Part shown: positions 46,176 to 60,899 of the stretch, in pieces
How positions within the stretch are numbered: the stretch's first letter is position 1
Layout of the letters: each line of letters begins with the position of its first letter
Assembly (NCBI RefSeq): GCF_051020975.1
Contig: NW_027478168.1
Coordinates: 682,001-746,000 of the forward strand
Direction: 5' to 3'
Source of the DNA: Osmia lignaria lignaria
Lineage: Eukaryota; Arthropoda; Insecta; Hymenoptera; Megachilidae
Length of the DNA: 64,000 nt
The notes under the pieces: generated by a model
Databases searched by the model: none
What the model saw: only the letters and a program-made list of their open reading frames with translations
Told to the model about the DNA's origin: nothing
Position numbers and translations under genes: made by a program

Positions 46176-49100
46176 TTGCAGATTTATCTCAAGGGAAGGG
46201 GCCTGACGGACATATTTGGAGATATTTCTTCTTCTTGTTGTTCTTCTTCTGCACAGCTAAGCTGGAAGTGGCATTTGCAGCTCGCAATAGTGCAGAGTTA
46301 TCTCAAAGAAGGAGGCCACGGTGTTTCTGTACCTCTATTATGTTGGTGCGGCTTCGGAACATTTAAATATCTCGATATATCTCGAAAACTACGCTTCTGA
46401 TCAAAAAATAGCACAGAACATAACTTGTAGGAAACATAATCCTCTACAAAAAACGTCTCTTAACATTTTGCCATAGCTCGCTTCGTTTCCGAGATATTTG
46501 CAGATTCAGCTCAAAGGAACGGGCCTGACGGACATATTTCGAGATATTTCTTCTTCTTGTTGTTCTTCTTCTGCACAGCTAAACTGGAAGTGGCATTGAC
46601 GGCTCGCACTAGTGCAGAGTTATCTCAAAGAAAGGGGCCACGGTGTTTCTGTATCTCTATTATGTTGGTGCGGCTTCGGAACTTTTAAATATCTCGATAT
46701 ATCTCGAACACTACGCTTCTGATCAAAAAATATCATAGAACCTAAATTGTAGGAAACATAATTCTCTACAAAAAACGTCTCTTAACATTTTGCCATAGCT
46801 CGCTTCGTTTCCGAGATATTTGCAGATTCAGCTCAAAGGAACGGGCCTGACGGACATATTTCGAGATATTTCTTCTTCTTGTTGTTCTTCTTCTGCACAG
46901 CTAAACTGGAAGTGGCATTGACGGCTCGCACTAGTGCAGAGTTATCTCAAAGAAAGGGGCCACGGTGTTTCTGTATCTCTATTATGTTGGTGCGGCTTCG
47001 GAACTTTTAAATATCTCGATATATCTCGAACACTACGCTTCTGATCAAAAAATATCATAGAACCTAAATTGTAGGAAACATAATTCTCTACAAAAAACGT
47101 CTCTTAACATTTTGCCATAGCTCGCTTCGTTTCCGAGATATTTGCAGATTTATCTCAAGGGAAGGGGCCTGACGGACATATTTCGCGATATTTCTTCTTC
47201 TTGTTGTTCTTCTTCTGCACAGCTAAGCTGGAAGTGGCATTTGCGGCTCGCACGAGTGCAGAGTTATCTCAAAGAAAGGGGCCACGGTGTTTCTGTATCT
47301 CTATTATGTTGGTGCGGCTTCGGAACTTTTAAATATCTTGATATATCTCGAGAACTACGCATCTGATCAAAAAATATCATAGAACATAAAAAGTAGGAAA
47401 CTTAATTCTCTACAAATAAGGTCTCTTAACATTTTGCCATAGCTCGCTTCGTTTCCGAGATATTTGCAGATTTATCTCAAGGGAAGGGGCCTGACGGACA
47501 TATTTCGAGATATTTCTTCTTCTTGTTGTTCTTCTTCTGCACAGCTAAGCGGGAAGTGGCATTTGCGGCTCGCACTAGTGCAGAGTTATCTCAAAGAAAG
47601 GGGCCACGGTGTTTCTGTATCTCTATTATGTTGGTGCGGCTTCGGAACTTTTAAATATCTCGATATATCTCGAAAACTACGCTTCTGATCAAAAAATATC
47701 ATAGAACATAAATTGTAGGACACAAAATTCTCTACAAAAAACGTCTCTTAACATTTTGCCATAGCTTGCTTCGTTTCCGAGATATTTGCAGATTCAGCTC
47801 AAAGGAACGGGCCTGACGGACATATTTCGAGATATTTCTTCTTCTTGTTGTTCTTCTTCTGCACAGCTAAGCTGGAAGTGGCATTTGCGGCTCGCACTAG
47901 TGCAGAGTTATCTCAAAGAAAGGGGCCACGGTGTTTCTGTATCTCTATTATGTTGGTGCGGCTTCGGAACTTTTAAATATCTCGATATATCTCGAAAACT
48001 ACGCTTCTGATCAAAAAATATCATAGAACATAACTTGTAGGAAACATAATTCTCTACAAAAAACGTCTCTTAACATTTTGCCATAGCTCGCTTCGTTTCC
48101 GAGATATTTGCAGATTCAGCTCAAAGGAACGGGCCTGACGGACATATTTCGAGATATTTCTTCTTCTTGTTGTTCTTCTTCTGCACAGCTAAGCTGGAAG
48201 TGGCATTTACAGCTCGCAATAGTGCGGAGTTATCTCAAAGAAAGGGGCCACGGTGTTTCTGTATCTCTATTATGTTGGTGCGGCTTCCGAACTATTAAAT
48301 ATCTTGATATATCTCGAGAACTACGCATCTGATCAAAAAATATCATAGAACATAAAAAGTAGGCCACTTAATTCTCTACAAAAAAGGTCTCTTAACATTT
48401 TGCCATAGCTCGCTTCGTTTCCGAGATATTTGCAGATTTATCTCAAGGGAAGGGGCCTGACGGACATATTTCGAGATATTCCTTCTTTTTGTTGTTCTTC
48501 TTCTGCACAGCTAAGCTGGAAGTGGCATTTACAGCTCGCAATAGTGCAGAGTTATCTCAAAGAAAGGGGCCACGGTGTTTCTGTATCTCTATTATGTTGG
48601 TGCGGCTTCGGAACTTTTAAATATCTTGATATATCTCCAGAACTACGCTTCTGATCAAAAAATATCATAGAACATAAAAAGTAGGACACTTAATTCTCTA
48701 CAGAAAAGGTCTCTTAACATTTTGCCATAGCTCGCTTCGTTTCCGAGATATTTGCAGATTTATCTCAAGGGAAGGGGCCTGACGGACATATTTCGAGATA
48801 TTCCTTCTTCTTGTTGTTCTTCTTCTGCACAGCTAAGCTGGAAGTGGCATTTACAGCTCGCAATAGTGCAGAGTTATCTCAAGGAAAGGGGCCACGGTGT
48901 TTCTGTATCTCTATTATGTTGGTGCGGCTTCGGAACTTTTAAATATCTTGATATATCTCGAGAACTACGCATCTGATCAAAAAATATCATAGAACATAAA
49001 AAGTAGGAAACTTAATTCTCTACAAAAAAGGTCTCTTAACATTTTGCCATAGCTCGCTTCGTTTCCGAGATATTTGCAGATTTATCTCAAGGGAAGGGGC

Positions 49101-52100
49101 CTGACGGACATATTTCGCGATATTTCTTCTTCTTGTTGTTCTTCTTCTGCACAGCTAAGCTGGAAGTGGCATTTGCGGCTCGCACGAGTGCAGAGTTATC
49201 TCAAAGAAAGGGGCCACGGTGTTTCTGTATCTCTATTATGTTGGTGCGGCTTCGGAACTTTTAAATATCTTCATATATCTCGAGAACTACGCATCTGATC
49301 AAAAAATATCAGAGAACATAAAAAGTAGGAAACTTAATTCTCTACAAAAAAGGTCTCTTAACATTTTGCCATAGCTCGCTTGGTTTCCGAGATATTTGCA
49401 GATATATCTCAAGGGAAGGGGCCTGACGGACATATTTCAGGATATTTCTTCTTCTTGTTGTTCTTCTTCTGCACAGCTAAGCTGGAAGTGGCATTTGCAG
49501 CTCGCAATAGTGCAGAGGTATCTCAAAGAAAGGGGCCACGGTGTTTCTGTATCTCTATTATGTTGGTGCGGCTTCGAAACTTTTAAATATCTTGATATAT
49601 CTCGAGAACTATGCATCTGATCAAAAAATATCATAGAACATAAAAAGTAGGAAACTTAATTCTCTACAAAAAAGGTCTCTCAACATTTTGCCATAGCTCG
49701 CTTCGTTTCCGAGATATTTGCAGATTTATCTCAAGGGAAGGGGCCTGACGGACATATTTCGAGATATTTCTTCTTCTTGTTGTTCTTCTTCTCCACAGCT
49801 AAGCTGGAAGTGGCATTTGCGGCTCGCACTAGTGCAGAGTTATCTCAAAGAAAGGGGCCACGGTGTTTCTGTATCTCTATTATGTTGGTGCGGCTTCGGA
49901 ACTTTTAAATATCTCGATATATCTCGAAAACTACGCTTCTGATCAAAAAATATCATAGAACATAAATTGTAGGAAACAAAATTCTCTACAAAAAATGTCT
50001 CCTAACATTTTGCCATAGCTCGCTTCGTTTCCGAGATATTTGCAGATTCAGCTCAAAGGAACGGGCCTGACGGACATATTTCGAGATATTTCTTCTTCTT
50101 GTTGTTCTTCTTCTGCACAGCTAAGCTGGAAGTGGCATTTGCGGCTCGCACTAGTGCAGAGTTATCTCGAAGAAAGGGGCCACGGTGTTTCTGTATCTCT
50201 ATTATGTTGGTGCGGCTTCGGAACTTTTAAATATCTCGATCTATCTCGAAAACTACGCTTCTGATCAAAAAATATCATAGAACATAAAAAGTAGGACACT
50301 TAATTCTCTACAGAAAAGGTCTCTTAACATTTTGCCATAGCTCGCTTCGTTTCCGAGATATTTGCAGATTTATCTCAAGGGAAGGGGCCTGACGGACATA
50401 TTTCGAGATATTTCTTCTTCTTGTTGTTCTCCTTCTGCACAGCTAAGCTGGAAGTGGCATTTGCAGCTCGCAATAGTGCAGAGTTATCTCAAAGAAGGAG
50501 GCCACGGTGTTTCTGTACCTCTATTATGTTGGTGCGGCTTCGGAACTTTTAAATATCTCGATATATCTCGAAAACTACGCTTTTGATCAAAAAATATCAT
50601 ACAAGATAACTTGTAGGAAACATAATTCTCTACAAAAAACGTCTCTTAACATTTTGCCATAGCTCGCATCGTTTCCGAGATATTTGCAGATTCAGCTCAA
50701 ATCAACGGGCCTGACGGACATATTTCGAGATATTTCTTCTTCTTGTTGTTCTTCTTCTGCACAGCTAAGCTGGAAGTGGCATTTACAGCTCGCAATAGTG
50801 CAGAGTTATCTCAAGGAAAGGGGCCACGGTGTTTCTGTATCTCTATTATGTTGGTGCGGCTTCGGAACTTTTAAATATCTTGATATATCTCGAGAACTAC
50901 GCATCTGATCAAAAAATATCATAGAACATAAAAAGTAGGAAACTTAATTCTCTACAAAAAAGGTCTCTTAACATTTTGCCATAGCTCGCTTCGTTTCCGA
51001 GATATTTGCAGATTTATCTCAAGGGAAGGGGCCTGACGGACATATTTCGAGATATTCCTTCTTCTTGTTGTTCTTCTTCTGCACAGCTAAGCTGGAAGTG
51101 GCATTTACAGCTCGCAATAGTGCAGAGTTATCTCAAAGAAAGGGGCCACGGTGTTTCTGTATCTCTATTATGTTGGTGCGGCTTCGGAACTTTTAAATAT
51201 CTTGATATATCTCCAGAACTACGCATCTGATCAAAAAATATCATAGAACATAAAAAGTAGGAAACTTAATTCTCTACAAAAAAGGTCTCTTAACATTTTG
51301 CGATAGCTCGCTCCGTTTCCGAGATATTTGCAGATTTATCTCAAGGGAAGGGGCCTGACGGACATATTTGGAGATATTTCTTCTTCTTGTTGTTCTTCTT
51401 CTGCACAGCTAAGCTGGAAGTGGCATTTGCAGCTCGCAATAGTGCAGAGTTATCTCAAAGAAGGAGGCCACGGTGTTTCTGTACCTCTATTATGTTGGTG
51501 CGGCTTCGGAACATTTAAATATCTCGATATATCTCGAAAACTACGCTTCTGATCAAAAAATATCACAGAACATAACTTGTAGGAAACATAATCCTCTACA
51601 AAAAACGTCTCTTAACATTTTGCCATAGCTCGCTTCGTTTCCGAGATATTTGCAGATTCAGCTCAAAGGAACGGGCCTGACGGACATATTTCGAGATATT
51701 TCTTCTTCTTGTTGTTCTTCTTCTGCACAGCTAAACTGGAAGTGGCATTGACGGCTCGCACTAGTGCAGAGTTATCTCAAAGAAAGGGGCCACGGTGTTT
51801 CTGTATCTCTATTATGTTGGTGCGGCTTCGGAACTTTTAAATATCTCGATATATCTCGAACACTACGCTTCTGATCAAAAAATATCATAGAACCTAAATT
51901 GTAGGAAACATAATTCTCTACAAAAAACGTCTCTTAACATTTTGCCATAGCTCGCTTCGTTTCCGAGATATTTGCAGATTTATCTCAAGGGAAGGGGCCT
52001 GACGGACATATTTCGCGATATTTCTTCTTCTTGTTGTTCTTCTTCTGCACAGCTAAGCTGGAAGTGGCATTTGCGGCTCGCACGAGTGCAGAGTTATCTC

Positions 52101-55100
52101 AAAGAAAGGGGCCACGGTGTTTCTGTATCTCTATTATGTTGGTGCGGCTTCGGAACTTTTAAATATCTTGATATATCTCGAGAACTACGCATCTGATCAA
52201 AAAATATCATAGAACATAAAAAGTAGGAAACTTAATTCTCTACAAATAAGGTCTCTTAACATTTTGCCATAGCTCGCTTCGTTTCCGAGATATTTGCAGA
52301 TTTATCTCAAGGGAAGGGGCCTGACGGACATATTTCGAGATATTTCTTCTTCTTGTTGTTCTTCTTCTGCACAGCTAAGCGGGAAGTGGCATTTGCGGCT
52401 CGCACTAGTGCAGAGTTATCTCAAAGAAAGGGGCCACGGTGTTTCTGTATCTCTATTATGTTGGTGCGGCTTCGGAACTTTTAAATATCTCGATATATCT
52501 CGAAAACTACGCTTCTGATCAAAAAATATCATAGAACATAAATTGTAGGACACAAAATTCTCTACAAAAAACGTCTCTTAACATTTTGCCATAGCTTGCT
52601 TCGTTTCCGAGATATTTGCAGATTCAGCTCAAAGGAACGGGCCTGACGGACATATTTCGAGATATTTCTTCTTCTTGTTGTTCTTCTTCTGCACAGCTAA
52701 GCTGGAAGTGGCATTTGCGGCTCGCACTAGTGCAGAGTTATCTCAAAGAAAGGGGCCACGGTGTTTCTGTATCTCTATTATGTTGGTGCGGCTTCCGAAC
52801 TATTAAATATCTTGATATATCTCGAGAACTACGCATCTGATCAAAAAATATCATAGAACATAAAAAGTAGGCCACTTAATTCTCTACAAAAAAGGTCTCT
52901 TAACATTTTGCCATAGCTCGCTTCGTTTCCGAGATATTTGCAGATTTATCTCAAGGGAAGGGGCCTGACGGACATATTTCGAGATATTCCTTCTTTTTGT
53001 TGTTCTTCTTCTGCACAGCTAAGCTGGAAGTGGCATTTACAGCTCGCAATAGTGCGGAGTTATCTCAAAGAAAGGGGCCACGGTGTTTCTGTATCTCTAT
53101 TATGTTGGTGCGGCTTCCGAACTATTAAATATCTTGATATATCTCGAGAACTACGCATCTGATCAAAAAATATCATAGAACATAAAAAGTAGGCCACTTA
53201 ATTCTCTACAAAAAAGGTCTCTTAACATTTTGCCATAGCTCGCTTCGTTTCCGAGATATTTGCAGATTTATCTCAAGGGAAGGGGCCTGACGGACATATT
53301 TCGAGATATTCCTTCTTTTTGTTGTTCTTCTTCTGCACAGCTAAGCTGGAAGTGGCATTTACAGCTCGCAATAGTGCAGAGTTATCTCAAAGAAAGGGGC
53401 CACGGTGTTTCTGTATCTCTATTATGTTGGTGCGGCTTCGGAACTTTTAAATATCTTGATATATCTCCAGAACTACGCTTCTGATCAAAAAATATCATAG
53501 AACATAAAAAGTAGGACACTTAATTCTCTACAGAAAAGGTCTCTTAACATTTTGCCATAGCTCGCTTCGTTTCCGAGATATTTGCAGATTTATCTCAAGG
53601 GAAGGGGCCTGACGGACATATTTCGAGATATTCCTTCTTCTTGTTGTTCTTCTTCTGCACAGCTAAGCTGGAAGTGGCATTTACAGCTCGCAATAGTGCA
53701 GAGTTATCTCAAGGAAAGGGGCCACGGTGTTTCTGTATCTCTATTATGTTGGTGCGGCTTCGGAACTTTTAAATATCTTGATATATCTCGAGAACTACGC
53801 ATCTGATCAAAAAATATCATAGAACATAAAAAGTAGGAAACTTAATTCTCTACAAAAAAGGTCTCTTAACATTTTGCCATAGCTCGCTTCGTTTCCGAGA
53901 TATTTGCAGATTTATCTCAAGGGAAGGGGCCTGACGGACATATTTCGCGATATTTCTTCTTCTTGTTGTTCTTCTTCTGCACAGCTAAGCTGGAAGTGGC
54001 ATTTGCGGCTCGCACGAGTGCAGAGTTATCTCAAAGAAAGGGGCCACGGTGTTTCTGTATCTCTATTATGTTGGTGCGGCTTCGGAACTTTTAAATATCT
54101 TCATATATCTCGAGAACTACGCATCTGATCAAAAAATATCAGAGAACATAAAAAGTAGGAAACTTAATTCTCTACAAAAAAGGTCTCTTAACATTTTGCC
54201 ATAGCTCGCTTGGTTTCCGAGATATTTGCAGATATATCTCAAGGGAAGGGGCCTGACGGACATATTTCAGGATATTTCTTCTTCTTGTTGTTCTTCTTCT
54301 GCACAGCTAAGCTGGAAGTGGCATTTGCAGCTCGCAATAGTGCAGAGGTATCTCAAAGAAAGGGGCCACGGTGTTTCTGTATCTCTATTATGTTGGTGCG
54401 GCTTCGAAACTTTTAAATATCTTGATATATCTCGAGAACTACGCATCTGATCAAAAAATATCATAGAACATAAAAAGTAGGAAACTTAATTCTCTACAAA
54501 AAAGGTCTCTCAACATTTTGCCATAGCTCGCTTCGTTTCCGAGATATTTGCAGATTTATCTCAAGGGAAGGGGCCTGACGGACATATTTCGAGATATTTC
54601 TTCTTCTTGTTGTTCTTCTTCTCCACAGCTAAGCTGGAAGTGGCATTTGCGGCTCGCACTAGTGCAGAGTTATCTCAAAGAAAGGGGCCACGGTGTTTCT
54701 GTATCTCTATTATGTTGGTGCGGCTTCGGAACTTTTAAATATCTCGATATATCTCGAAAACTACGCTTCTGATCAAAAAATATCATAGAACATAAATTGT
54801 AGGAAACAAAATTCTCTACAAAAAATGTCTCCTAACATTTTGCCATAGCTCGCTTCGTTTCCGAGATATTTGCAGATTCAGCTCAAAGGAACGGGCCTGA
54901 CGGACATATTTCGAGATATTTCTTCTTCTTGTTGTTCTTCTTCTGCACAGCTAAGCTGGAAGTGGCATTTGCGGCTCGCACTAGTGCAGAGTTATCTCGA
55001 AGAAAGGGGCCACGGTGTTTCTGTATCTCTATTATGTTGGTGCGGCTTCGGAACTTTTAAATATCTCGATATATCTCGAAAACTACGCTTCTGATCAAAA

Positions 55101-55620
55101 AATATCATAGAACATAAAAAGTAGGACACTTAATTCTCTACAGAAAAGGTCTCTTAACATTTTGCCATAGCTCGCTTCGTTTCCGAGATATTTGCAGATT
55201 TATCTCAAGGGAAGGGGCCTGACGGACATATTTCGAGATATTTCTTCTTCTTGTTGTTCTCCTTCTGCACAGCTAAGCTGGAAGTGGCATTTGCAGCTCG
55301 CAATAGTGCAGAGTTATCTCAAAGAAGGAGGCCACGGTGTTTCTGTACCTCTATTATGTTGGTGCGGCTTCGGAACTTTTAAATATCTCGATATATCTCG
55401 AAAACTACGCTTTTGATCAAAAAATATCATACAAGATAACTTGTAGGAAACATAATTCTCTACAAAAAACGTCTCTTAACATTTTGCCATAGCTCGCATC
55501 GTTTCCGAGATATTTGCAGATTCAGCTCAAATCAACGGGCCTGACGGACATATTTCGAGATATTTCTTCTTCTTGTTGTTCTTCTTCTGCACAGCTAAGC
55601 TGGAAGTGGCATTTACAGCT
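46176..55620. repeat. Fifteen/sixteen-monomer duplication (4,830 and 5,152 bp offsets)
   Basis: About 46820-50790 recurs at 51650-55620, offset 15 x 322 = 4,830 bp. The monomers at 46176 and 46498 match 51328 and 51650 at 5,152 bp (16 x 322), because the first copy holds two adjacent near-identical gacggctcgc monomers (46498, 46820) where the second holds one. Shared marks are gctaagcgggaag, tccttctttttg, cttggtttccgag with ttcaggatatttc, ttctccacagc, aaaaaatgtctcctaac and ctcaaatcaacggg. The second copy carries chimeric monomers at about 52616-53259. Confidence 0.85.
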
Positions 55621-57849
55621 CGCAGTAGTGCGGAGTTATCTCAAAGAAAGGGGCCACGGTGTTTCTGTATCTCTATTATGTTGGTGCGGCTTCGGAACTA
55701 TTAAATATCTTGATATATCTCGAGAACTACGCATCTGATCAAAAAATATCATAGAACATAAAAAGTAGGCCACTTAATTCTCTACAAAAAAGGTCTCTTA
55801 ACATTTTGCCATAGCTTGCTTCGTTTCCGAGATATTTGCAGATTTATCTCAAGGGAAGGGGCCTGACGGACATATTTCGAGATATTTCTTCTTCTTGTTG
55901 TTCTTCTTCTGCACAGCTAAGCTGGAAGTGGCATTTACAGCTCGCAATAGTGCAGAGTTATCTCAAGGAAAGGGGCCACGGTGTTTCTGTATCTCTATTA
56001 TGTTGGTGCGGCTTCGGAACTTTTAAATATCTTGATATATCTCGAGAACTACGCATCTGATCAAAAAATATCATAGAACATAAAAAGTAGGAAACTTAAT
56101 TCTCTACAAAAAAGGTCTCTTAACATTTTGCCATAGCTCGCTTCGTTTCCGAGATATTTGCAGATTTATCTCAAGGGAAGGGGCCTGACGGACATATTTC
56201 GAGATATTCCTTCTTCTTGTTGTTCTTCTTCTGCACAGCTAAGCTGGAAGTGGCATTTACAGCTCGCAATAGTGCAGAGTTATCTCAAAGAAAGGGGCCA
56301 CGGTGTTTCTGTATCTCTATTATGTTGGTGCGGCTTCGGAACTTTTAAATATCTTGATATATCTCCAGAACTACGCATCTGATCAAAAAATATCATAGAA
56401 CATAAAAAGTAGGAAACTTAATTCTCTACAAAAAAGGTCTCTTAACATTTTGCCATAGCTCCCTTCGTTTCCGAGATATTTGCTGATTTATCTCAAGGGA
56501 AGGGGCCTGACGGACATATTTCGAGATATTTCTTCTTCTTGTTGTTCTTCTTCTGCACAGCTAAGCTGGCAGTGGCATTTGCAGCTCGCAATAGTGCAGA
56601 GTTATCTCAAAGAAAGGGGCCACGGTGTTTCTGTATCTCTATTATGCTGGTGCGGCTTCGGAACTTTAAAATATCTTGATATATCTCGAGAACTACGCAT
56701 CTCATCAAAAAATATCATAGAATATAAAAAGTAGGAAACTTAATTCTCTACAAAAAAGGTCTCTTAACATTTTGCCATAGCTCGCTTCGTTTCCGAGATA
56801 TTTGCAGATTTATCTCAAGGGAAGGGGCCTGACGGACATATTTCGAGATATTTCTTCTTCTTGTTGTTCTTCTTCTGCACAGCTAAGCTGGAAGTGGCAT
56901 TTGCAGCTCGCAATAGTGCAGAGTTATCTCAAAGAAAGGGGCCACGGTGTTTCTGTATCTCTATTATGCTGGTGCGGCTTCGGAACTTTTAAATATCTTG
57001 ATATATCTCGAGAACTACGCATCTCATCAAAAAATATCATAGAATATAAAAAGTAGGAAACTTAATTCTCTACAAAAAAGGTCTCTTAACATTTTGCCAT
57101 AGCTCGCTTTGTTTCCGAGATATTTGCAGATTTATCTCAAGGGAAGGGGCCTGACGGACATATTTCGAGATATTTCTTCTTCTTGTTGTTCTTCTTCTGC
57201 ACAGCTAAGCTGGAAGTGGCATTTGCGGCTCGCACTAGTGCAGAGTTATCTCAAAGAAAGGGGCCACGGTGTTTCTGTATCTCTATTATGTTGGTGCGGC
57301 TTCGGAACTTTTAAATATCTCGATATATCTCGAAAACTACGCTTCTGATCAAAAAATATCATAGAACATAAATTGTAGGAAACAAAATTCTCTACAAAAA
57401 ACGTCTCTTAACATTTTGCCATAGCTTGCTTCGTTTCCGAGATATTTGTAGATTCAGCTCAAAGGAACGGGCCTGACGGACATATTTCGAGATATTTCTT
57501 CTTCTTGTTGTTCTTCTTCTGCACAGCTAAGCTGGAAGTGGCATTTGCGGCTCGCACTAGTGCAGAGTTATCTCAAAGAAAGGGGCCACGGTGTTTCTGT
57601 ATCTCTATTATGTTGGTGCGGCTTCGGAACTTTTAAATATCTCGATATATCTCGAAAACTACGCTTCTGATCAAAAAATATCATAGAATATAAAAAGTAG
57701 GAAACTTAATTCTCTACAAAAAAGGTCTCTTAACATTTTGCCATAGCTCGCTTCGTTTCCGAGATATTTGCAGATTTATCTCAAGGGAAGGGGCCTGACG
57801 GACATATTTCGCGATATTTCTTCTTCTTGTTGTTCTTCTTCTGCACAGC
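55621..57849. repeat. Satellite zone with ctcatcaaaaaa monomers
   Basis: About seven monomers, including three neighbours (56158, 56480, 56802) that pass from the ctccagaac type to the tatgctggtg/ctcatcaaaa type. Part of this order resembles 37804-38702. No clear higher-order unit is contained. Confidence 0.7.
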
Positions 57850-60440
57850 TAAGCTGGAAGTGGCATTTGCGGCTCGCACGAGTGCAGAGTTATCTCAAAG
57901 AAAGGGGCCACGGTGTTTCTGTATCTCTATTATGTTGGTGCGGCTTCGGAACTTTTAAATATCTTGATATATCTCGAGAACTACGCATCTGATCAAAAAA
58001 TATCATAGAACATAAAAAGTAGGAAACTTAATTCTCTACAAATAAGGTCTCTTAACATTTTGCCATAGCTCGCTTCGTTTCCGAGATATTTGCAGATTTA
58101 TCTCAAGGGAAGGGGCCTGACGGACATATTTCGAGATATTCCTTCTTCTTGTTGATCTTCTTCTGCACAGCTAAGCTGGAAGTGGCATTTACAGCTCGCA
58201 ATAGTGCAGAGTTATCTCAAAGAAAGGGGCCACGGTGTTTCTGTATCTCTATTATGTTGGTGCGGCTTCGGAACTTTTAAATATCTTGATATATCTCGAG
58301 AACTACGCATCTCATCAAAAAATATCATAGAATATAAAAAGTAGGAAACTTAATTCTCTACAAAAAAGGTCTCTTAACATTTTGCCATAGCTCGCTTCGT
58401 TTCCGAGATATTTGCAGATTTATCTCAAGGGAAGGGGCCTGATGGACATATTTCGAGATATTTCTTCTTCTTGTTGTTCTTCTTCTGCACAGCTAAGCTG
58501 GAAGTGTCATTTGCGGCTCGCACTAGTGCAGAGTTATCTCAAAGAAAGGGGCCACGGTGTTTCTGTATCTCTATTATGTTGGTGCGGCTTCGGAACTTTT
58601 AAATATCTCGATATATCTCGAAAACTACGCTTCTGATCAAAAAATATCATAGAACATAACTTGTAGGAAACATAATTCTCTACAAAAAACGTCTCTTAAC
58701 ATTTTGCCATAGCTCGCTTCGTTTCCGAGATATTTGCAGATTCAGCTCAAAGGAACGGGCCTGACGGACATATTTCGAGATATTTCTTCTTCTTGTTGTT
58801 CTTCTTCTGCACAGCTAAGCTGGAAGTGGCATTTACAGCTCGCAATAGTGCGGAGTTATCTCAAAGAAAGGGGCCACGGTGTTTCTGTATCTCTATTATG
58901 TTGGTGCGGCTTCGGAACTATTAAATATCTTGATATATCTCGAGAACTACGCATCTGATCAAAAAATATCATAGAACATAAAAAGTAGGCCACTTAATTC
59001 TCTACAAAAAAGGTCTCTTAACATTTTGCCATAGCTCGCTTCGTTTCCGAGATATTTGCAGATTTATCTCAAGGGAAGGGGCCTGACGGACATATTTCGA
59101 GATATTTCTTCTTCTTGTTGTTCTTCTTCTGCACAGCTAAGCTGGAAGTGGCATTTGCGGCTCGCACGAGTGCAGAGTTATCTCAAAGAAAGGGGCCACG
59201 GTGTTTCTGTATCTCTATTATGTTGGTGCGGCTTCGGAACTTTTAAATATCTTGATATATCTCGAGAACTACGCATCTGATCAAAAAATATCATAGAACA
59301 TAAAAAGTAGGAAACTTAATTCTCTACAAATAAGGTCTCTTAACATTTTGCCATAGCTCGCTTCGTTTCCGAGATATTTGCAGATTTATCTCAAGGGAAG
59401 GGGCCTGACGGACATATTTCGAGATATTCCTTCTTCTTGTTGATCTTCTTCTGCACAGCTAAGCTGGAAGTGGCATTTACAGCTCGCAATAGTGCAGAGT
59501 TATCTCAAAGAAAGGGGCCACGGTGTTTCTGTATCTCTATTATGTTGGTGCGGCTTCGGAACTTTTAAATATCTTGATATATCTCGAGAACTACGCATCT
59601 CATCAAAAAATATCATAGAATATAAAAAGTAGGAAACTTAATTCTCTACAAAAAAGGTCTCTCAACATTTTGCCATAGCTCGCTTCGTTTCCGAGATATT
59701 TGCAGATTTATCTCAAGGGAAGGGGCCTGATGGACATATTTCGAGATATTTCTTCTTCTTGTTGTTCTTCTTCTGCACAGCTAAGCTGGAAGTGTCATTT
59801 GCGGCTCGCACTAGTGCAGAGTTATCTCAAAGAAAGGGGCCACGGTGTTTCTGTATCTCTATTATGTTGGTGCGGCTTCGGAACTTTTAAATATCTCGAT
59901 ATATCTCGAAAACTACGCTTCTGATCAAAAAATATCATAGAACATAACTTGTAGGAAACATAATTCTCTACAAAAAACGTCTCTTAACATTTTGCCATAG
60001 CTCGCTTCGTTTCCGAGATATTTGCAGATTCAGCTCAAAGGAACGGGCCTGACGGACATATTTCGAGATATTTCTTCTTCTTGTTGTTCTTCTTCTGCAC
60101 AGCTAAGCTGGAAGTGGCATTTACAGCTCGCAATAGTGCGGAGTTATCTCAAAGAAAGGGGCCACGGTGTTTCTGTATCTCTATTATGTTGGTGCGGCTT
60201 CGGAACTATTAAATATCTTGATATATCTCGAGAACTACGCATCTGATCAAAAAATATCATAGAACATAAAAAGTAGGCCACTTAATTCTCTACAAAAAAG
60301 GTCTCTTAACATTTTGCCATAGCTCGCTTCGTTTCCGAGATATTTGCAGATTTATCTCAAGGGAAGGGGCCTGACGGACATATTTCGAGATATTTCTTCT
60401 TCTTGTTGTTCTTCTTCTGCACAGCTAAGCTGGAAGTGGC
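57850..60440. repeat. Four-monomer repeat, 1,288 bp, two tandem copies
   Basis: About 57850-59137 is repeated at 59138-60440. Shared marks are cgcacgagtgc, cttgttgatcttc, cctgatggacatatttc with gaagtgtcattt, and ttcagctcaaaggaacggg with tagtgcgg and gtaggccactt. The offset is exactly 4 x 322. Confidence 0.85.
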
Positions 60441-60899
60441 ATTTACAGCTCGCAATAGTGCAGAGTTATCTCAAGGAAAGGGGCCACGGTGTTTCTGTGT
60501 CTCTATTATGTTGGTGCGGCTTCGGAACTTTTAAATATCTTGATATATCTCGAGAACTACGCATCTGATCAAGAAATATCATAGAACATAAAAAGTAGGA
60601 AACTTAATTCTCTACAAAAAAGGTCTCTTAACATTTTGCCATCGCTCGCTTCGTTTCCGAGATATTTGCAGATTTATCTCAAGGGAAGGGGCCTGAGGGA
60701 CATATTTCGCGATATTTCTTCTTCTTGTTGTTCTTCTTCTGCACAGCTAAGCTGGAAGTGGCATTTGCGGCTCGCACGAGTGCAGAGTTATCTCAAAGAA
60801 AGGGGCCACGGTGTTTCTGTATCTCTATTATGTTGGTGCGGCTTCGGAACTTTTAAATATCTTGATATATCTCCAGAACTACGCATCTGATCAAAAAAT

